Positions 12,211 to 27,019 of a stretch of 64,000 nt of DNA are shown one piece after another. Within the stretch, counting starts at the first letter, position 1; each line of letters begins with the position of its first letter. Made by a program: the position numbers and the translations under genes. Source of the stretch: Atrichornis clamosus (taxonomy: Eukaryota; Chordata; Aves; Passeriformes; Menuridae); NCBI GenBank assembly GCA_013400975.1, contig WBMZ01002669.1, forward strand, positions 62,001-126,000, written 5' to 3'. The notes under the pieces were generated by a model, which saw nothing but the letters and a program-made list of their open reading frames with translations, did no database searches and was not told the DNA's origin.

Positions 12211-15200
12211 ATGCTCAATGAGCAGTAAGGGAGAAAAGACTTTTTTCCTGGAGTGCATCTGGTTACTAGATGCCTAAAAAGATTGAAAATGCACGAGAAG
12301 AAGAGAGGCAATCCTTTTTTTACAGTAATGGAATGTAGAGATCTTTCTGAGATAATAAAGTGCCTGTGATCCCCACACACATAGTCACCTCTGATTTGGA
12401 GTTCTTCCTCATGCAAGGTCTTACCATTTCCAGGTCTCTAGTATCTGATATTGCCTAGAAAACAAAGCCGTACCTTAAGAAACATGAATCCAAGCAGCTC
12501 TCGGAAGACAGGTGGATTTTGACCAAAACCTCACATGAAAGTATCCACAAGATCTCTGTGCAAGATGCAGACCAAATACTTTGCTGAGTTCTACAGAAGA
12601 GAGAGAAATTTGAACTATAAATAAAACCAGTAGGAGAGTTGGTGCTGTAACATAGGATGCATAACATTTCTGTCTATTACTATGAAAGAGAAACCCCAAT
12701 TATTTCTACATTTACACTTCAATGGCTGAGATTCATGTACTGGTCCACAGGCACCTCTTAAATTCCAGCCGCATCCTATGTTTCACAGACATTAGTAGGT
12801 AAGTCACTGCCACTCAAAAGTGAGAAGAGTAAATACAAAATAGAAGTTTAAAATAAGTTCATGTTTTATTTAATGTTATTTTTAAAGACATTTTGGGTTA
12901 CTCTCTCAATTGGTATTCACCATCAACAGCTGGGTTTTGATCCCAACTCAACATAAAAGCACTGAGCTATTGAGGTTATCATAAAGGGCCTTAGCTCACT
13001 AAAATCAAAATCAATGAAAGTTTTGCTATCAAAGTTGTTGGATGCATATATAATTATACACTAGTAACACTGTATTCACCATTATAGAAGGGATTCTTTC
13101 AGTAGGGAGAACCTCCTGTTTTGCAAATGGTAAGACTCAAAATTCAGGATATATTGGCCAGAGGAAAGACAATGTTTAGAGACTAAATACAACTGAAAAA
13201 TATATTAGAATCTTTTATCTTTGGCTATGAAAAAACCAGCATCAATAAGATCAAAGACAGCCTAAATAAATGTCATCCCTCATATGGCATTATGTTTACA
13301 GAGTGGTGTCAAAATGTAGGGCCTTCCAACACAGTACTTTTTTACATCCTATACATACTTCTGTAGCACACCTACATACCTAAAAAAAGACAACCAGTTT
13401 ATTTTACAGAGATCTCTCAGTACACTTGAAAGAGCATTGTTCTTTAGTATTTCACCACAACTCTAGTCTCTAGAAGCTAGCAGTCAATCCCAGAGACAGC
13501 CACTCCCCTCAGGCATATGCATGCTGGCAAATTTCTCTTTACACTTGCCCAAACCAAAGAGCATTATTTTTCAGGCAGAGAGACAGTCAGATTGCACAGG
13601 ATTTCCTAAAGGCCTTTGAAGGCCTTCTAATTTAAGGGAAAATGTAATCAACCCAACCAACCCAAGAGTAAAGCAGACTCATGAGTCTTTCACACTTTGT
13701 ATCTATTTGAAGCAGCAGATGTCACTACTTTCTCCAGTAGATGCCCCTCTTCTTGGAAGACAAGGAGAGGGAAAGCACATCTTTCTGCAGACAAAACAAA
13801 CATGCACCTTTTAAGCACGGTAAAGTTTTAGCTATTTAGATAGTTCTAAAGCATACAGCTGCTGTTTACAATTATCATGTTTTAAGGTCATCACAAATCA
13901 AGTCCTTTTGGAATACACCAGCATCTTCTTTGCAGCTGCAAAAATTAAGAAGCATATAGTATACAAAACAAAACTGATCCACAGCCATCTATAAACAGAT
14001 TTCTTCTAATTGTAAAATTGTTTCTGAGATATTTAGTTCCATCCTTGGAAATAAAAAAATTGTCTTTCAATCCCCAAAGACAATGCATTTTGGAAAGCAA
14101 GTTCTGGAAAATATCAGCTGAAACCCATGCTGAACAAGAACATTAACTCTAGACATTAGAAGTGTTAATGCTTTTGGGAATTTTCAGGAATCTTTGTGCT
14201 AAATTTAGTGCTTATAGGTGCACCGATCTCATGGCACTTTTTCGTAGTTTCATCTTCCATTAAAATAAGTTTTTCTATATCACGGTGAAAATACATGGAG
14301 ATTTATAAAACACAGGAGTACACAGGCCCTACTCCAAAGACCTAACATTTAACAAAACAAAACTGAGCACAGGATTGTAGCATCTACTGTCTATATTACA
14401 GTTGTTGGATCCTAGTAAATAAATGCATTCACAGAGATAGAAAAAAATGAAATATGAAAAAGAAGCAGCTTGTTATATTGCTTTTCCTTCTTCTATACCA
14501 CCCACACACAAAAACAGGAAGACTGTCCAACACACAGAGCTGACCTAAAGCCAGTCTTGGCAGTAAACACAGGACTAGACCACCATCCCTGCAAGAGGGA
14601 AGAACAATTTACCAGCCTGCATGCACATACCCTTTCTTTCCATAATAACACTTCCTAGCTATACGGATTTGAAGCAAGAGGTTCCGGGTTCACAGGTAAT
14701 TTTTGGCTTCTGCAGCAGTAGTTTGCAGCACTGGATTGTGTTAAAACCTGCAGTGCCTGCACGTAAACTGGCCTAGCTTCTGCCTAAAGATGATGCATTA
14801 CAGTGAGCCCAGGATTTTGTGTCTCTTAAGACATTTTCTAGCTGATTATGGTTATCTTCAGTTGCAGATTGCAACTCTATAAATCCACAGTTGGAAGGTC
14901 TAAAAGCAAATGAGTCAATGGAAAAACTGACTCATTGCAAGCATGGACATGAATGGACAAAGTATATAAAGGTCAAACTCAAAAGAACTACTTTGCTATT
15001 TAGTTTAGATACCAGTGGTAATGTCCCCAGGGAAAAGAAGATCTGGGAATTTTACAAAGCCATGCAGTTGTGCGTTTAACTTCGTCCGTTTAAGGGAGGA
15101 AAACCTAATCTCAAACAAATGTTAAGAGGTCTCAGGACGTTGCCTAAAGCTGCTTCAACAGTTTGGCTACTGCACTTAAACGTATCCAAAGCCTTACTTA

Positions 15201-16629
15201 GTTCTTGCTTCAGTCTTTTGCAATGCAAAAGTCTATGTGATCAGAAATGGTGCGATGACAATTCATAGCCTTTAATTTGTTTCTTAACCTCTCCCAAGTC
15301 AAAATACAAAGATACAAATCTGTTATGTAGGTGGTAAAACATCTCTAATAAACAATTAACCCCCTCCCAAATTTTAAGACCTGCTACTTTGTCGTTTAAT
15401 TTGATGCCCCTAGGGTTCTTTATTATGAGCAATAGGGAATATTCACCCTTTTTATAGTAAATTCTGATTTTACTGGCCTCTTATCCCTACCAGCTTTCTA
15501 CTTTCTTCATGTACAGAAGTAACTCTGTGCCTTTGTTCATCATTGTTGATGTTATTTTTAAGTTGTTGTTCAAACGTTCCCTTTTTCTGAACTGCACACA
15601 GTTTTCATGATATGGAATCATGATGGAATTATATATTGCCATAATGGATTTTGTATTGGTCTTAACTAGAAAGTAGAGAAAAAAATATTCTATTTTAGTT
15701 TTTTAAAACACTACTAAACAACAGACATCTTCAATACATAAAAAGAGAAAATGTAAGTTCAGGAAAAAAATCATCACTTAAAAGAAAAAGAGAGTTTGGA
15801 AGGTAAATGTCTTGCTTAACATAAGTGTAATTATGAAGATCTGCAATACATCTAAATAGGCTAGATTTGCAAGTAGAATTTAGGCATTGTAATATTCAGC
15901 TCATAGATGGCTGCTGCCTAGTTTCTTTTATATTCCTTTATGTAAAATAGGTGGAATTTATTGCCTAAAAAATTATCTTTATTGAAATCAATACATTTAT
16001 TCAATCTTCTGCTTAAATGTGTTGGAAGTGCCAGGAAAAGAACAAGACTCTAATCCCACACAGAAAGAAATTTTAAAGGTCTAACTATAGACTAGAGAGA
16101 GGTATTGTCTTTTTGGGATTCATGACTGCAAATCCATGTATCTGTGACAAGTTATGTGGTCTCTTTCTCAGAAATTCACTGCTGCAAAATGTTGTAGATA
16201 ACTGCAGCACATTAAAATCCAAAAAGAAATTGGACAAACACATTGGGGAAAGAAAAGTTTAAGTAGAGTCAAAAAACGCAAATTCATACTCTTCTAGATC
16301 AGAAAGTCTATGCTGGAAGAGTATGTTGATGAAATATCACCACATTTCTCCTTGCCTTTCTTAATTTTTTCATAAGCTTTGACCACTTTTAGAAACAGAG
16401 CACACTGAATAATAGACTATTAAAATACTTGAAACTATAAATGTATCTTGAAAACTTTTATGGCCTTCTTGGCTGAAGAAATGGCACTAGAAAAGAAAAA
16501 TCCCAAGGAAGATGGAAAAAAGACAACCTTACACACTGGGTTCTTAGATTTTTTCTGGATACCTAGGCAACTTGTTTAGATTAATGCAATTCCAAAAAGA
16601 TGGGCAAGATGGTCACAAAGAAGACATTC
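12211..16629. other. Unassigned AT-rich DNA
   Basis: No gene, RNA gene or certain repeat recognised. Open frames are short and lack plausible splice context or known motifs. Confidence 0.6.
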
Positions 16630-17230
16630 TGTGCTGGTTTCAGCTGGGGTGGTGTCAATTTTCTTCACAGTGGCTGGTATGGGGCTGTGTTTTGGATTTG
16701 TCCTCAACACAGGGTTGATAATAAGGAGGTGTTTTTGCTATTGCTGAGCAGGGCTTACACGGAGCCAAGGCTTTTTCTGCTTTTTGTACTGCCATGATGG
16801 CAAGGGGTTTGGGTGCATGGAAGGATGGGAAGAGACACAGCTGGGACAGGTGACCCCAACTGACCAAAGGGATACTCCAGACCTTATGGCATCATGCTCA
16901 GGATATAAAGTAGGGGGAAGAGGGCAGAAGCGGGGGACATTTGGAGTTTGTCTTCCCAAGTAATCATNGTCTTCCCAACATTATGTGTGATAGGGCTCTG
17001 CTCTTCTGGAGATGGCTGAACACCTGCCTACCCATAGGAAGCACTGAATGAATTCCTTGTTTTGTTTCACTTGTCTGTGCAGGTTTTGCTTTTTGCTGTT
17101 AAACTGTCTTTGCCTCAACCCATGCATTTTCTAGATTTTACCATTCTGATTCTCTCCCCCATCCTGCTGGTGGGGAAGTGAGCAGGTGGTTCATGGTACT
17201 TGGTTCACTGGCTTGGGTTAAACCATGACA
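16630..17230 (+). mobile_element. ERVL-type solo LTR
   Basis: Starts TGTGCTGGTTTCAGCTGGGG and ends GGGTTAAACCATGACA, as in the ERVL-related LTRs widespread in songbirds. It has a TATA-like TATAAA at 16904-16909 and a degraded polyadenylation region near 17,095. No internal retroviral sequence is attached. The flanks CATTC and CACCC could be a decayed 5-bp duplication. There is an N at 16968. Confidence 0.85.
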
Positions 17231-20200
17231 CACCCTGAAGAGCTGCTGAAATATTCAAAGAAAAAATTTATAGGAATAAAGACCAGAAAACTGTCAATGA
17301 GATCAATCACAAATTGTCTACTTGAAAATACAGCAAGCAAACACACTCTGCTTCACATTTAAGTTGGATGCTTCAGAGCACTGAGGTCAAGTTGGTTTTA
17401 TCCACATTTTTTTCATAAGAATAATGAGTTGTGTATATATATCAATCTTTACTTGTGAAGTATCCCTTCAGAAAAACAGGCACAAAACAGAGACCAGAAC
17501 AGTTATTTTTTTCTGTTACTTTTCTTTGCTGTTTGATGTTTGCTAGACATCTGGAATTCACACTAATTTGTTGTAACACCTGCAGAACTTGTTTTATTAT
17601 GTAGCTAAAAGCATGGAGCTATTGAGTTCCTTACTTGAAGTGTCCTCCAGTGCAACTTGCTGGCTGCAGACTAATTAATATGTATACCAGCACATCAGCA
17701 GCATGGATGAGGAGGGCATACTGACTGACCTAAGCTGCAAAACAGCATCACCGTATAGACATGTCCAGAGAAACAAAGCTCAGATCATCTCCCCCTCATA
17801 AAATCAACACCCACAAATAGTCTGCCTATTCCATAAGGGCAGAGAGAACAGGTAACAAGCATCTTATTCTCCCTCATTTTGCATTTCTGTCAGCACATGG
17901 GAGTCAGTAATCACACAATTCATTAGTGAGCCAGAACTAGCTCAACAGAAAACAGGCAGATCCACTGCAGTTCTCTCCCTGCCAAATTTCCTCTGTGGGA
18001 AAGGCAAACCTCTAATATATTCCCTGTCTCCTATTGATCTGGTCCCCTAAGAAGTTGTGGAGCATTGGGTTGAATTTATATCTTCCTAGATAAATTGTAA
18101 TGAATATTATGCAGTACTAGGAACAATTTGCAGAGCTGCATAAATTACTGTGCCTTTTACAGCCTTATTTTTTATAGTTCAATGTCAAGAATAGTAACAA
18201 TATAGTATATCACTAGAAACAGAAAAATTACAATTAAAATTTCCTGGTGACTTTTTGTTCACAGATGCAGCTATGGTGCACATGAAAGTACTATTACCTC
18301 CATCACAAGGTGTATTGCTCCACCTACATATAACAAAAACAGTGTATTTCCCTCACTTTACAAATGCATGTAAGATGTGTCCTTTGTCAGTTCTGAAAAC
18401 AAAATCCTTAAAAAGGACTTTTGTCTCTGTGCCTTTTTTATCGCATTTGAAAGAAAACATGAGGATGTCACTTGAAATAGCCAGGCAGTAGTTCTCAGTC
18501 AGAAGTCCAGAACTGGCCTCAACCTTTGCTTTGTTAACTTTGTCCACACAAAAATACCTCTCTAAAGCTCAAATTTTTCCAGAGATGTGGAGACAGCAGT
18601 GTAGATCAGATTATCCTTGCACTCTGTCCCATGAAATAAGGATGTCCAGAAGCCAGAAAGAAGAATTACGTCTTCCTTACACATATCCAGAGACTCTCAC
18701 CTTCAGTCAGAAAGAACAGCAAGCACAACTATGTCTCCAGCATTATGCTCTTTGGGAAGTATCCTAACTTCATTTCCCTCCTTTCCAGCCCCTAAAAATG
18801 TTGTTTTCTATATTGTCTCTATCATTAGGTAATATGGAAAACTATGAAAGAAATCCTGCTCATTTCAAATAGCTGAGGGCACAAGAGCTGAGATTGCTCC
18901 ATGTGTCAAATGAAAATTAGAATTTTTCTTTCAAGTAATACACTTTAAATAAGGTTTGTCTTCATTCAGAAATGAGCTCCAAGGAGATACAAAAATATTA
19001 AGAATCTAGTTCAATTTAACACATTTCCTTCCTATTGAATATTATCTTTACCACTGCAGCTGGCTACTGAGACAATTTTCATTTATATGTGGCTTGACCC
19101 GATCTTGCATCAGGCAAACTAGTGATCTAGAACAAATTCTGACAGGCAAGACATAATCTCAAGACGTACAGTATATTACATTATTGCTCCCTAAGGCAAA
19201 AAAGGAAAAAAGGCTAAGTGACATATTTTTTCACACTGCTAAAACGAAAGCAAAAATGTTCACAACAATTGAACACCAAAGAAATCTGCACTATAGATCT
19301 ACTCAGAATTTCCTAGAGATCTTCTCTGGAAAATAAAATTATCTTTTTCTTTTGTAAGTATAAGGGTTTCTGAGGTAAAATTACTTTGATGTTTAAAACT
19401 TAATCCAGAAAAGCATGTGTTTCATTTCAAGTGCAGTTTACCTAAAGGCTACCCTTGTTTTAGGAAGTTCACATTTAGTTGGATCGGGACCTGCACATGG
19501 ATGCCACAGTCAGTTCTCCTCAATGGAAATGGAGTTCACGAGTTTTTACAGATCTCTGGAAAAAAAAAATCAAGAGGACTTTCAACCTAAAAAAGGGAAG
19601 TAAGAGCAAATGGGACTTGAGAAAAGCTCGATAACTAAAGCTATTTAACTTTTAAAAAGTCAAGTAAATAAGGTAAAGAATTATCCAGATGCAGTCTCTA
19701 TGACTGATCTTGCATCCAATTTTACAAGGCATTAAGACTTCAATCTAACCTGAACACTAGCACTACTTTACCAGTCATCATCTAGTCAAATAGTGACTGA
19801 GTTTCCAGAAAACAATCATGTATTCATTATGGCAATGTGTACAGACAGGCAGATACCATCATCCTCCTGTATTGCAAAGAGTACAAATGTATGAAGAGAG
19901 ATAGGACATGGAGTTAAGAACCTCCCTGTGGCTGGGGATGGTGCACAAAAAAGATGGTGCAAATTACTCAAAATCCCATAGAAGGCAAAAGGTGATTAGA
20001 CTAATTCTAGTTTACCTAGATATGTGCCCTGAAACAGTGTCTTTGACCTGACTCTTCTCAAATGAAAGTTATCACTTTCTTGACAAAAAAAACAAAGGAA
20101 TCAGGAAGTCAATGTAATTCTTCCCCCTTCCCTTCTGCTACCACCCCAGAGATAACTCATTCAATGATAGACAAAGTGACAATGAATATACAAAATAAAA

Positions 20201-20311
20201 AATGAATCTGAAAGGAATCCATAGTTTATGAGTAGCCCAAGTATCCACAGTGAATCTGGCATGATGAAAGCATTATAGACTCAAAACAAGCTTGTCCAAG
20301 TGCTATACAGC
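17231..20311. other. Unassigned AT-rich DNA
   Basis: Nothing recognised between the ERVL-type LTR and the 20.3-kb CR1. Confidence 0.6.
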
Positions 20312-21142
20312 AGTACTTGGACACACTCAAGAACTGGGTCCATGGGAATCTCATGAGTTTTAGCAAGTCCAAGTGCCAGGTGCTGCACCTGGGTCAGGGC
20401 AACCCCCAGTACCAACACAGGCTGGGGGATGAACAGATGGAGAGCAGCCCTGCCCAGAAGGGCTTGGGGGTGCTGGGGGGTGAGAGGCTGGACATGACCC
20501 AGCCATGTGCACTCACAGCCCAGAAAGCCAAACGTGTCCTGGGCTGCATCCAGAGCAGCGTGGCCAGCAGGGAGAGGGTGGGGATTCTGACCCTCTGCTC
20601 TGCTCTGTGAGACCCCACCTGGAACACTGCATCCAGCTCTGGGGTCCTCAGCACAGGAGGGACATGGACCTGTTGGAGTGGATCCAAAGGATGCTTCAAA
20701 GATGTTTAGTGGGATGGAGCACTTCTCCTGTGAGGAAAGACTGAGACAATAGGGATTGTTCAGCCTGGAGAAGATATTCAGGGTGGATCTAACTGTGGCC
20801 TTTCAGTACCTGAAAGGAGCCTACAAGAAAGACGAAGAGGGACTTGTTACAAGAGCATGCAGTGATAGGACAAGGTGGAATGGCTTCAAACTGAAAAAGA
20901 GCAGGTTTAGATTAGATATTAATAAAAAATTATTTACTGTGAGTGTGGTGAGGCACTGGAACAGATTGCCCAGAGAAGCTGTGGATGCCTCATCTCTGGA
21001 AGTGTTTATGATCAGGCTGGACGGAGCTATGAGCAACGTTGTTTAGGGAAAGGTGTCCTTGCCCCTGGCAGGGGGATTGCGGTCAGATGGTCTTTAATGT
21101 CCCTTCTAATCCAAGCCATTTTATGATTCTATGATTCCATGA
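20312..21142 (+). mobile_element. CR1 LINE, 5'-truncated, intact 3' end
   Basis: Begins in the reverse-transcriptase tail (CTTGGACACACTC, then CCAAGTGCCAGGTGCTGCAC) and ends in TTATGATTCTATGATTCCATG, the CR1 octamer tail. The translated piece has the typical CR1 LVRPHLEHC-type block but is split by frameshifts. It is the closest relative of the 45.6-kb copy in this window. Confidence 0.94.
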
Positions 21143-21828
21143 AATCTTTTCATGAACCAGAGAACAGATGAAAAATAGGCTATAATTTGTCATCTTCACA
21201 TTGCTTTACCAATAACATATTGTCTAGTGAGTCTTAATGCTCCTATCTTACCCCAGTGTTTGCAGTTCTTACAGAAATAGGAAATTACACAGGCTTATAT
21301 AACATGTATTATTTATTGTATACACCTCAGCAAAAGGTAGCAGTATGATACCACAGCAGCCTCAGGCACTTTAAATCCTGGAAGCTCCACTCCTGGCCCA
21401 TCTTCTGACCTCCTCTTCTGCATTAACTGTGTGTAAGATGGTGTAGGAAGAAAGCAGGGTAAAAAACATATATATTATAGTGGTGGCAGTAGCAAAATTT
21501 TTTACCCTAGGAACCTCTTAGTTCAATGTGCAATGGAAACAGCATGGTTACTAGCACAAGAGAAAGGACTAGAAAGCATAAAGAGGAGCAGGTAAAATTT
21601 GTGACAGTTCAAGTGGGGAACAGGCTTAAACAGATCTGGACTCTCAGCTGTATCAGCACAATTGAGGTGACTGGCACATGACATGGGGCACACATACTGT
21701 TGGTTTTGGCTGACAAATCCCATAGCTGCGCCTCTAGAGGTCTGTGGCTTTCCCAAAGTAAGACAGAAAGTCTCAGTCAAAGTTAGCATGGCCATCCCAG
21801 TGCCTAAATCCTAGCTCATTACAGCTTT

Positions 21829-21910
21829 TTTTACAAAACAAAAACAAAACAAAACAATCCCACAAAACCAACCAAAACCAAACAAAACAAACAAACAAAA
21901 AACTCCAAAC
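21829..21910. repeat. (CAAAA)n-like simple repeat
   Basis: A run of CAAAA/CAAAC units interrupted by CCAACC, about 80 bases, imperfect. Confidence 0.85.
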
Positions 21911-24900
21911 CCAAACATCCCTTACTTCCTTCTGTGCGATTATCTTGCTTAAAACACTAGTGCATTCATTAGTGCTACTCCAGATACTGTTACACACTGA
22001 GAAGATCAGTGCAGTATGGACATGACAGATACACAAAGAAATGGGTTTTAATGTTAACGCCAACTGTGATATTCTTGAAAATTACCTGGAAGAAACATAT
22101 ATGACTGTAGGACTTAAAATTAGGAACCAAATAAAATGCTTACAACAACTGTAGTACTACAAACTGAGTTCTCAAATGTGTCCCACTGAGTTTCCCGAAT
22201 TACATCTAATTCATTACCATGTGAAGATACCTGACATCTGTCTTGAACTCTCTTAGAAGATTTGACTGGACAGTGTTTTAGGTCTCTGTTAAATATTTAT
22301 CTTTGAGAATGTTTAAAACACAAGCTGCAGTTTCATTGTCTTCAATGGTATGAAAGGCTTCTTGAGTAAGGCTAGGGTGAAAGCTTTTTTTGGCCTCCAC
22401 TAATGCTAACAAGTACAGAAAGTTCTATTACTCTACCACTCCTTAAAAGCCAGCCTTAGCATGTCATTTCCTGTGTTGGAACACTATGTCAGAGTAAGCA
22501 CGAACATCAGTCCTTGCCAGAGTCCCCAACACTTCTGACTGATGTCTCTCAAAAATAGGTCATACCCCTACATTTGACTGGAGGATCACAGACCAATGTT
22601 AGGCTCACTGAATAGGTGTGGAAGAGTAACACAAAGAGTGATTCCTAAGGTGACTGTGTTCTGAGTGGATATTCCTTTTCCTCTGTGAGAAGAAGCTGTT
22701 GGATATTACAGATGCACCTTAAAATCTCATTAGTTTCAGTAGGACCAGGTTAATGTTACAAAGAATCACCCCTCAACACAATTATCCTACATGCTTTTAC
22801 TTTATTTTGCATAATTCTCTTTCTGAAAAGACCAATTTAAATTTTGTGTTAATTGAATATAATGAAATTTCTCACGAAACACCAAATTTTCCTGAGTTCG
22901 AAAAAGGTGGAGCAGTTTACAAAAGAAAAAATAATATAATTTTTTAAAAAATTCTAACCTCACATTCAGAACTCATGTTATGCATAAATATAGAAGACAC
23001 ATTCAAATCTTAATAAGATAGTTTATTGCTTATATCCATTTTAGAGTTTCCATTTTAAGAGGATTTCAACAGATTTTAAATGTGCCACTGCATGTTAGAT
23101 CACTACATGGTGATGGTGTGACCAAAAATATCAATAATGAAAAAAAAAAAGAAGTTACTTCTGAGTTTGGTCTCCTAATTGTGACCAAAAAGATTGTCTT
23201 CACAGAAGTAAAATAGAGGTATGAGAAATATAATGCAGTTAAACTCTCATTTTTATAATAAGAATAATGCAGTGAAAGGAAGATCTGACAGTTCTGATAG
23301 GTGAGCCATGGTAACATTTATAAGACACTTATATAACCCAATTATTTATTTATTGGGCTACCTATCCATCTACCTGTCCTAACCACTTGTTCCCATTTTG
23401 CAAATACTCAGTTTAAAGGCACAAACTAATTACAGAAATCAGGTGATGGTTATCAGTTTTTTGGAAAGGATGCAAAATTTTCGGTAGAGGAAAACTAGGA
23501 TGTGAGCTGAAATCACCTTCAGTCAGTGGAGGTTGACTCTTGTTTCTGATGTTGTGGTAACTATACACAGCCTTGCAAAGGGAAATAGCTCAGAGACAAC
23601 AAAACAATAGTCGGGGCATCAAATTTATTTAGCACAATAAACACAGTTCTTCAGATTATACACAGGAAGCCAGAAGGATCACTTCAACATCTTAACTACA
23701 GAAGGAAACAACATCAAAACAAAAAAAATATTGTAGAATTCCAGTATATCTTGCTCACAGCGTTGGATCACAAAAACAAGGCAGTTCATTACAATGGGTT
23801 CAGTACAAACAGGCACCATGGTCCATGAAGCCCTCAAAATATCATGTCAGAGGGATGAGACCAATTTTTGTCTAACAGTGAATTTCAGTCACAGGATGGT
23901 AAGGTATAGCTGAAATACCGATAAACAAATGTTAGTCTTATTCCCATAACATTGAAGCTTGTATAATTATTTTATTTCCACCTTGCAGTTGCACTATGTG
24001 TGAGCACTCAGGAATCATTTGTGCTTCCTGTGTATTAATTAATTTTCAGGAAATATTATGAACAAATTTTCATATCGGAACCATAGAGTAAACCTCAGCT
24101 TTAATGTTTTATTCATCACCTTGTCCTAGTGCTTTCACCTGTGTCTATAGAAAAGCACCTGTCAAGGTCTATTACACAGAATATTTCCCTCAATTATGGA
24201 ATTCTTACATTTCTGTCAGCATAACAATGGAATAAATTTCTTCCCCAGACTGGAAAATGCAGGTACCATTAGTCTTACTGGAATATCCCAGCCATAGTCT
24301 CTCTCCTTACTATCACTGGACTTCATTTACAGAAATGTGCTTTCAGAAAGTTGCTGTCAAAATAAATGATAACACAGGCAGATACAGGGTGACCTTAGAA
24401 ACAGAGCAAAATGCAGTACAGCTCCTCTAAAAGGCATGATGCAGAATCTGCCAAAAAGTAAAAAAAACCGCTGGGAAAGGATGTTAAAATTACTCATGAG
24501 CACTCTGTAACCTTCTGATTCTCTGCTGTTCACCAGGGATTAACAAGGACTTTTCATAAATTACAGACCTTGTTCTCAAATTCAGAGCAGTACCAAGCTG
24601 TTCTAACTGCTGGTTGTCAGATCAGAGCAGAGACTGCTCATGACATATCTTCCCAACTCCCAACTCCCACCTCTGGCTCATCCCAAATATTGCTAGATGG
24701 GGTACTCGCAAAAAGGATGCGAGTCGCACAAGGACATTTGTCAGTCTGACACAGGCTTATCCATGCTGCCCCAAGCCTTCCAATCACTACATTCAAGCCC
24801 AGAGGAATTTATTCTTTCTTTCTGTACTTTTTATAGTGACTACATCCCTGAACAGATAGCCAAAAACAATTCGCCTATATCAAATAGGGTGGCAAATTTT

Positions 24901-26316
24901 ATCACTGACACTACACCACTAGTGCTGGTAGACAGGTCAAGAACTGAAGCATTGATTAGCTATTCACTCTAATGCTCAGGTATATTGGGAAACAGCATAG
25001 GCAAGCCTACACTAATATATTTCTTACATATAGCTAGCCAAAATCTTTCAGTTAAGCTCACCATTCTGTACAGTATCTTTGAAATACCCCCTCCTAATTC
25101 CAACTTTATAAACAGAAATTAGGAGTGAAGCACCTAGTATTAGGTTACACACCTAGCTTTCATACCAAGACCTGATACTTTGGTGGATAAGAATACATTA
25201 ATGCTCACAATAAAAGCAGCATAAGAATAAATAGAAAATAACCTATAGCTTTCATGTTTGGTTTAAGAGTTACTTATAAGAGCTATTTCCTGTTTTCTGG
25301 AAAGAGCACCAAGAGTTGTAACAGGCAAAAGCCCTTAACCCTGCTAACAATCTTGTTATTGCAAGTCTCTAGCTTTCACTTAGAAGCAAGACAAACATCT
25401 TATTAAGCTAATCCTGTCTCCTTTCTGATCTCATTTCCTTGTCAGGATCTAGTGTTTTTAGGGTGTTGGTTATTTTCATTTATTAGCAGAGCTACATTCT
25501 GAATAGCTTACAAAGAACTCTTCTAAGCTCAAATCACTTTTCTACCTGTAAGTGCACATTTTTTGTGACACTCCCAGAGATGTAGCCTCATGAAAGCTGG
25601 CAATAGGATATGAAGGAAGAATGAAGCCTATTTTCCCACAGAGGTACTCTGCTGCATCCAAATACAAAACTCATGAATCAACTAATACCTTGCTATCAAA
25701 ATTATCTCAAAAAAGGATAAGAAAATGTAATTTATATTTTAAAAGACATGCTGAACCAAAAGGCTGCCTAGTGAAAAACTTATTTCTGAAATTCTCGGTC
25801 AGTGATAAAAGCTTACTAGAAATATTTGCACTTTAAAATAACTTCAGTCAGCTGGACTACTCTGACAACAGTTTCCTGTAAGAGAGTAAGGATTAGTACA
25901 GTCCAAGCTCCTTGAGTCAGAGCATACCAAAAAGAATGGCAAGCAGTGGCAGAAGTCTGTGGAAAGAAAAGGAAGTATTGTGTCTTTAAGTTTTAGCTAT
26001 GAACACTTGAAACCACCACAGCACAGACAAAGTCAATGCTTTTCAAAAATGAGACAGAAATGAGCAACAACGTGGAAACTCATACATTCCAGAAAAACGG
26101 AAAAGAGATCTGTGGCTTTCTGACTGATTTTTTTCATGGGAGAGAAGCCAGAACTTTAAGCAGTCCTTCTTCGGGTCAGCATACAGAAGCACTGCTTCTC
26201 ATGACTCTCCTTTTTCCTGGATTGCCAGGCATCTCAAGGCTGCATTGTATTTCCCAAGGGATTCAGTGCCTTTATAATGCTTTTAGAGGTCCTAGAAAAA
26301 TTAAAAGTGACTGTTT

Positions 26317-26357
26317 CCAAATTAATTTTCCACTAATTCCCAAATTAATTTTCCACT
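26317..26357. repeat. 23-bp-period tandem duplication
   Basis: CCAAATTAATTTTCCACT is repeated at 26317-26334 and 26340-26357, 23 bases apart. Confidence 0.93.
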
Positions 26358-27019
26358 TTCCACCTCTCATCCATATCTCTTCTTCTGAAAACATAAAAAT
26401 CAACTCAGTTGCAGATGAACAATAATGTCTCCTATTAGAGTGATCAAAAGTGTCAAAGCTAAACCAGCATGTTGGGGTTTTCTTTCTATGGCTTGCATTT
26501 AATCAATCTAAAGTAGAAACATAAGAAAAAATAAAAGCAGTTCATTAAGCAGCTTATTACAAAATATATTCCTTAGTCATAGTCAAGACAGTACTTCTAA
26601 TACATTGACTTCCTGTTAGTGCTGTTACAAAGCTGAGAAAACCTGAGTTTACTCTGTTCCAGCTAAGGCAATCACAGCCCAAATGTACAGAGCAATATGG
26701 TGGGAATATGACTCCTTTAACATATTTGCTAATTCTGACTCATGCTCAATTCTGTCATGTTGACTTTCCACACATATTATTCATTCAAGGATTAAAGTCT
26801 GCTCCCATAAATGCTCATAGAAGGCCGAACTTTGCTGTATGGGTGATAAAATCAAGGAAGCATCTCAGCTTGTGAGAAAATAATTATCTGCTGAAGGCCA
26901 GTCATATTCCAACAAGACTTGCATATTCCAATCAGAAAAAGCAGATACAATACTGTACCTTTTCAGATGGGTAATCACAAGGTACAGGTAGGAAACTCGA
27001 GTTGATCCCAGTAAATACA

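Larger units (their letters stand above)
21143..27019. other. Unassigned AT-rich DNA
   Basis: Holds the (CAAAA)n tract at 21.83 kb and the duplication at 26.3 kb. No coding exon recognised. Confidence 0.6.

Noticed and set aside
14685..14700. GGTTCCGGGTTCACAGGT-like sequence resembling a tRNA T arm
   Set aside because: No acceptor stem, anticodon arm or upstream A box in the right spacing.
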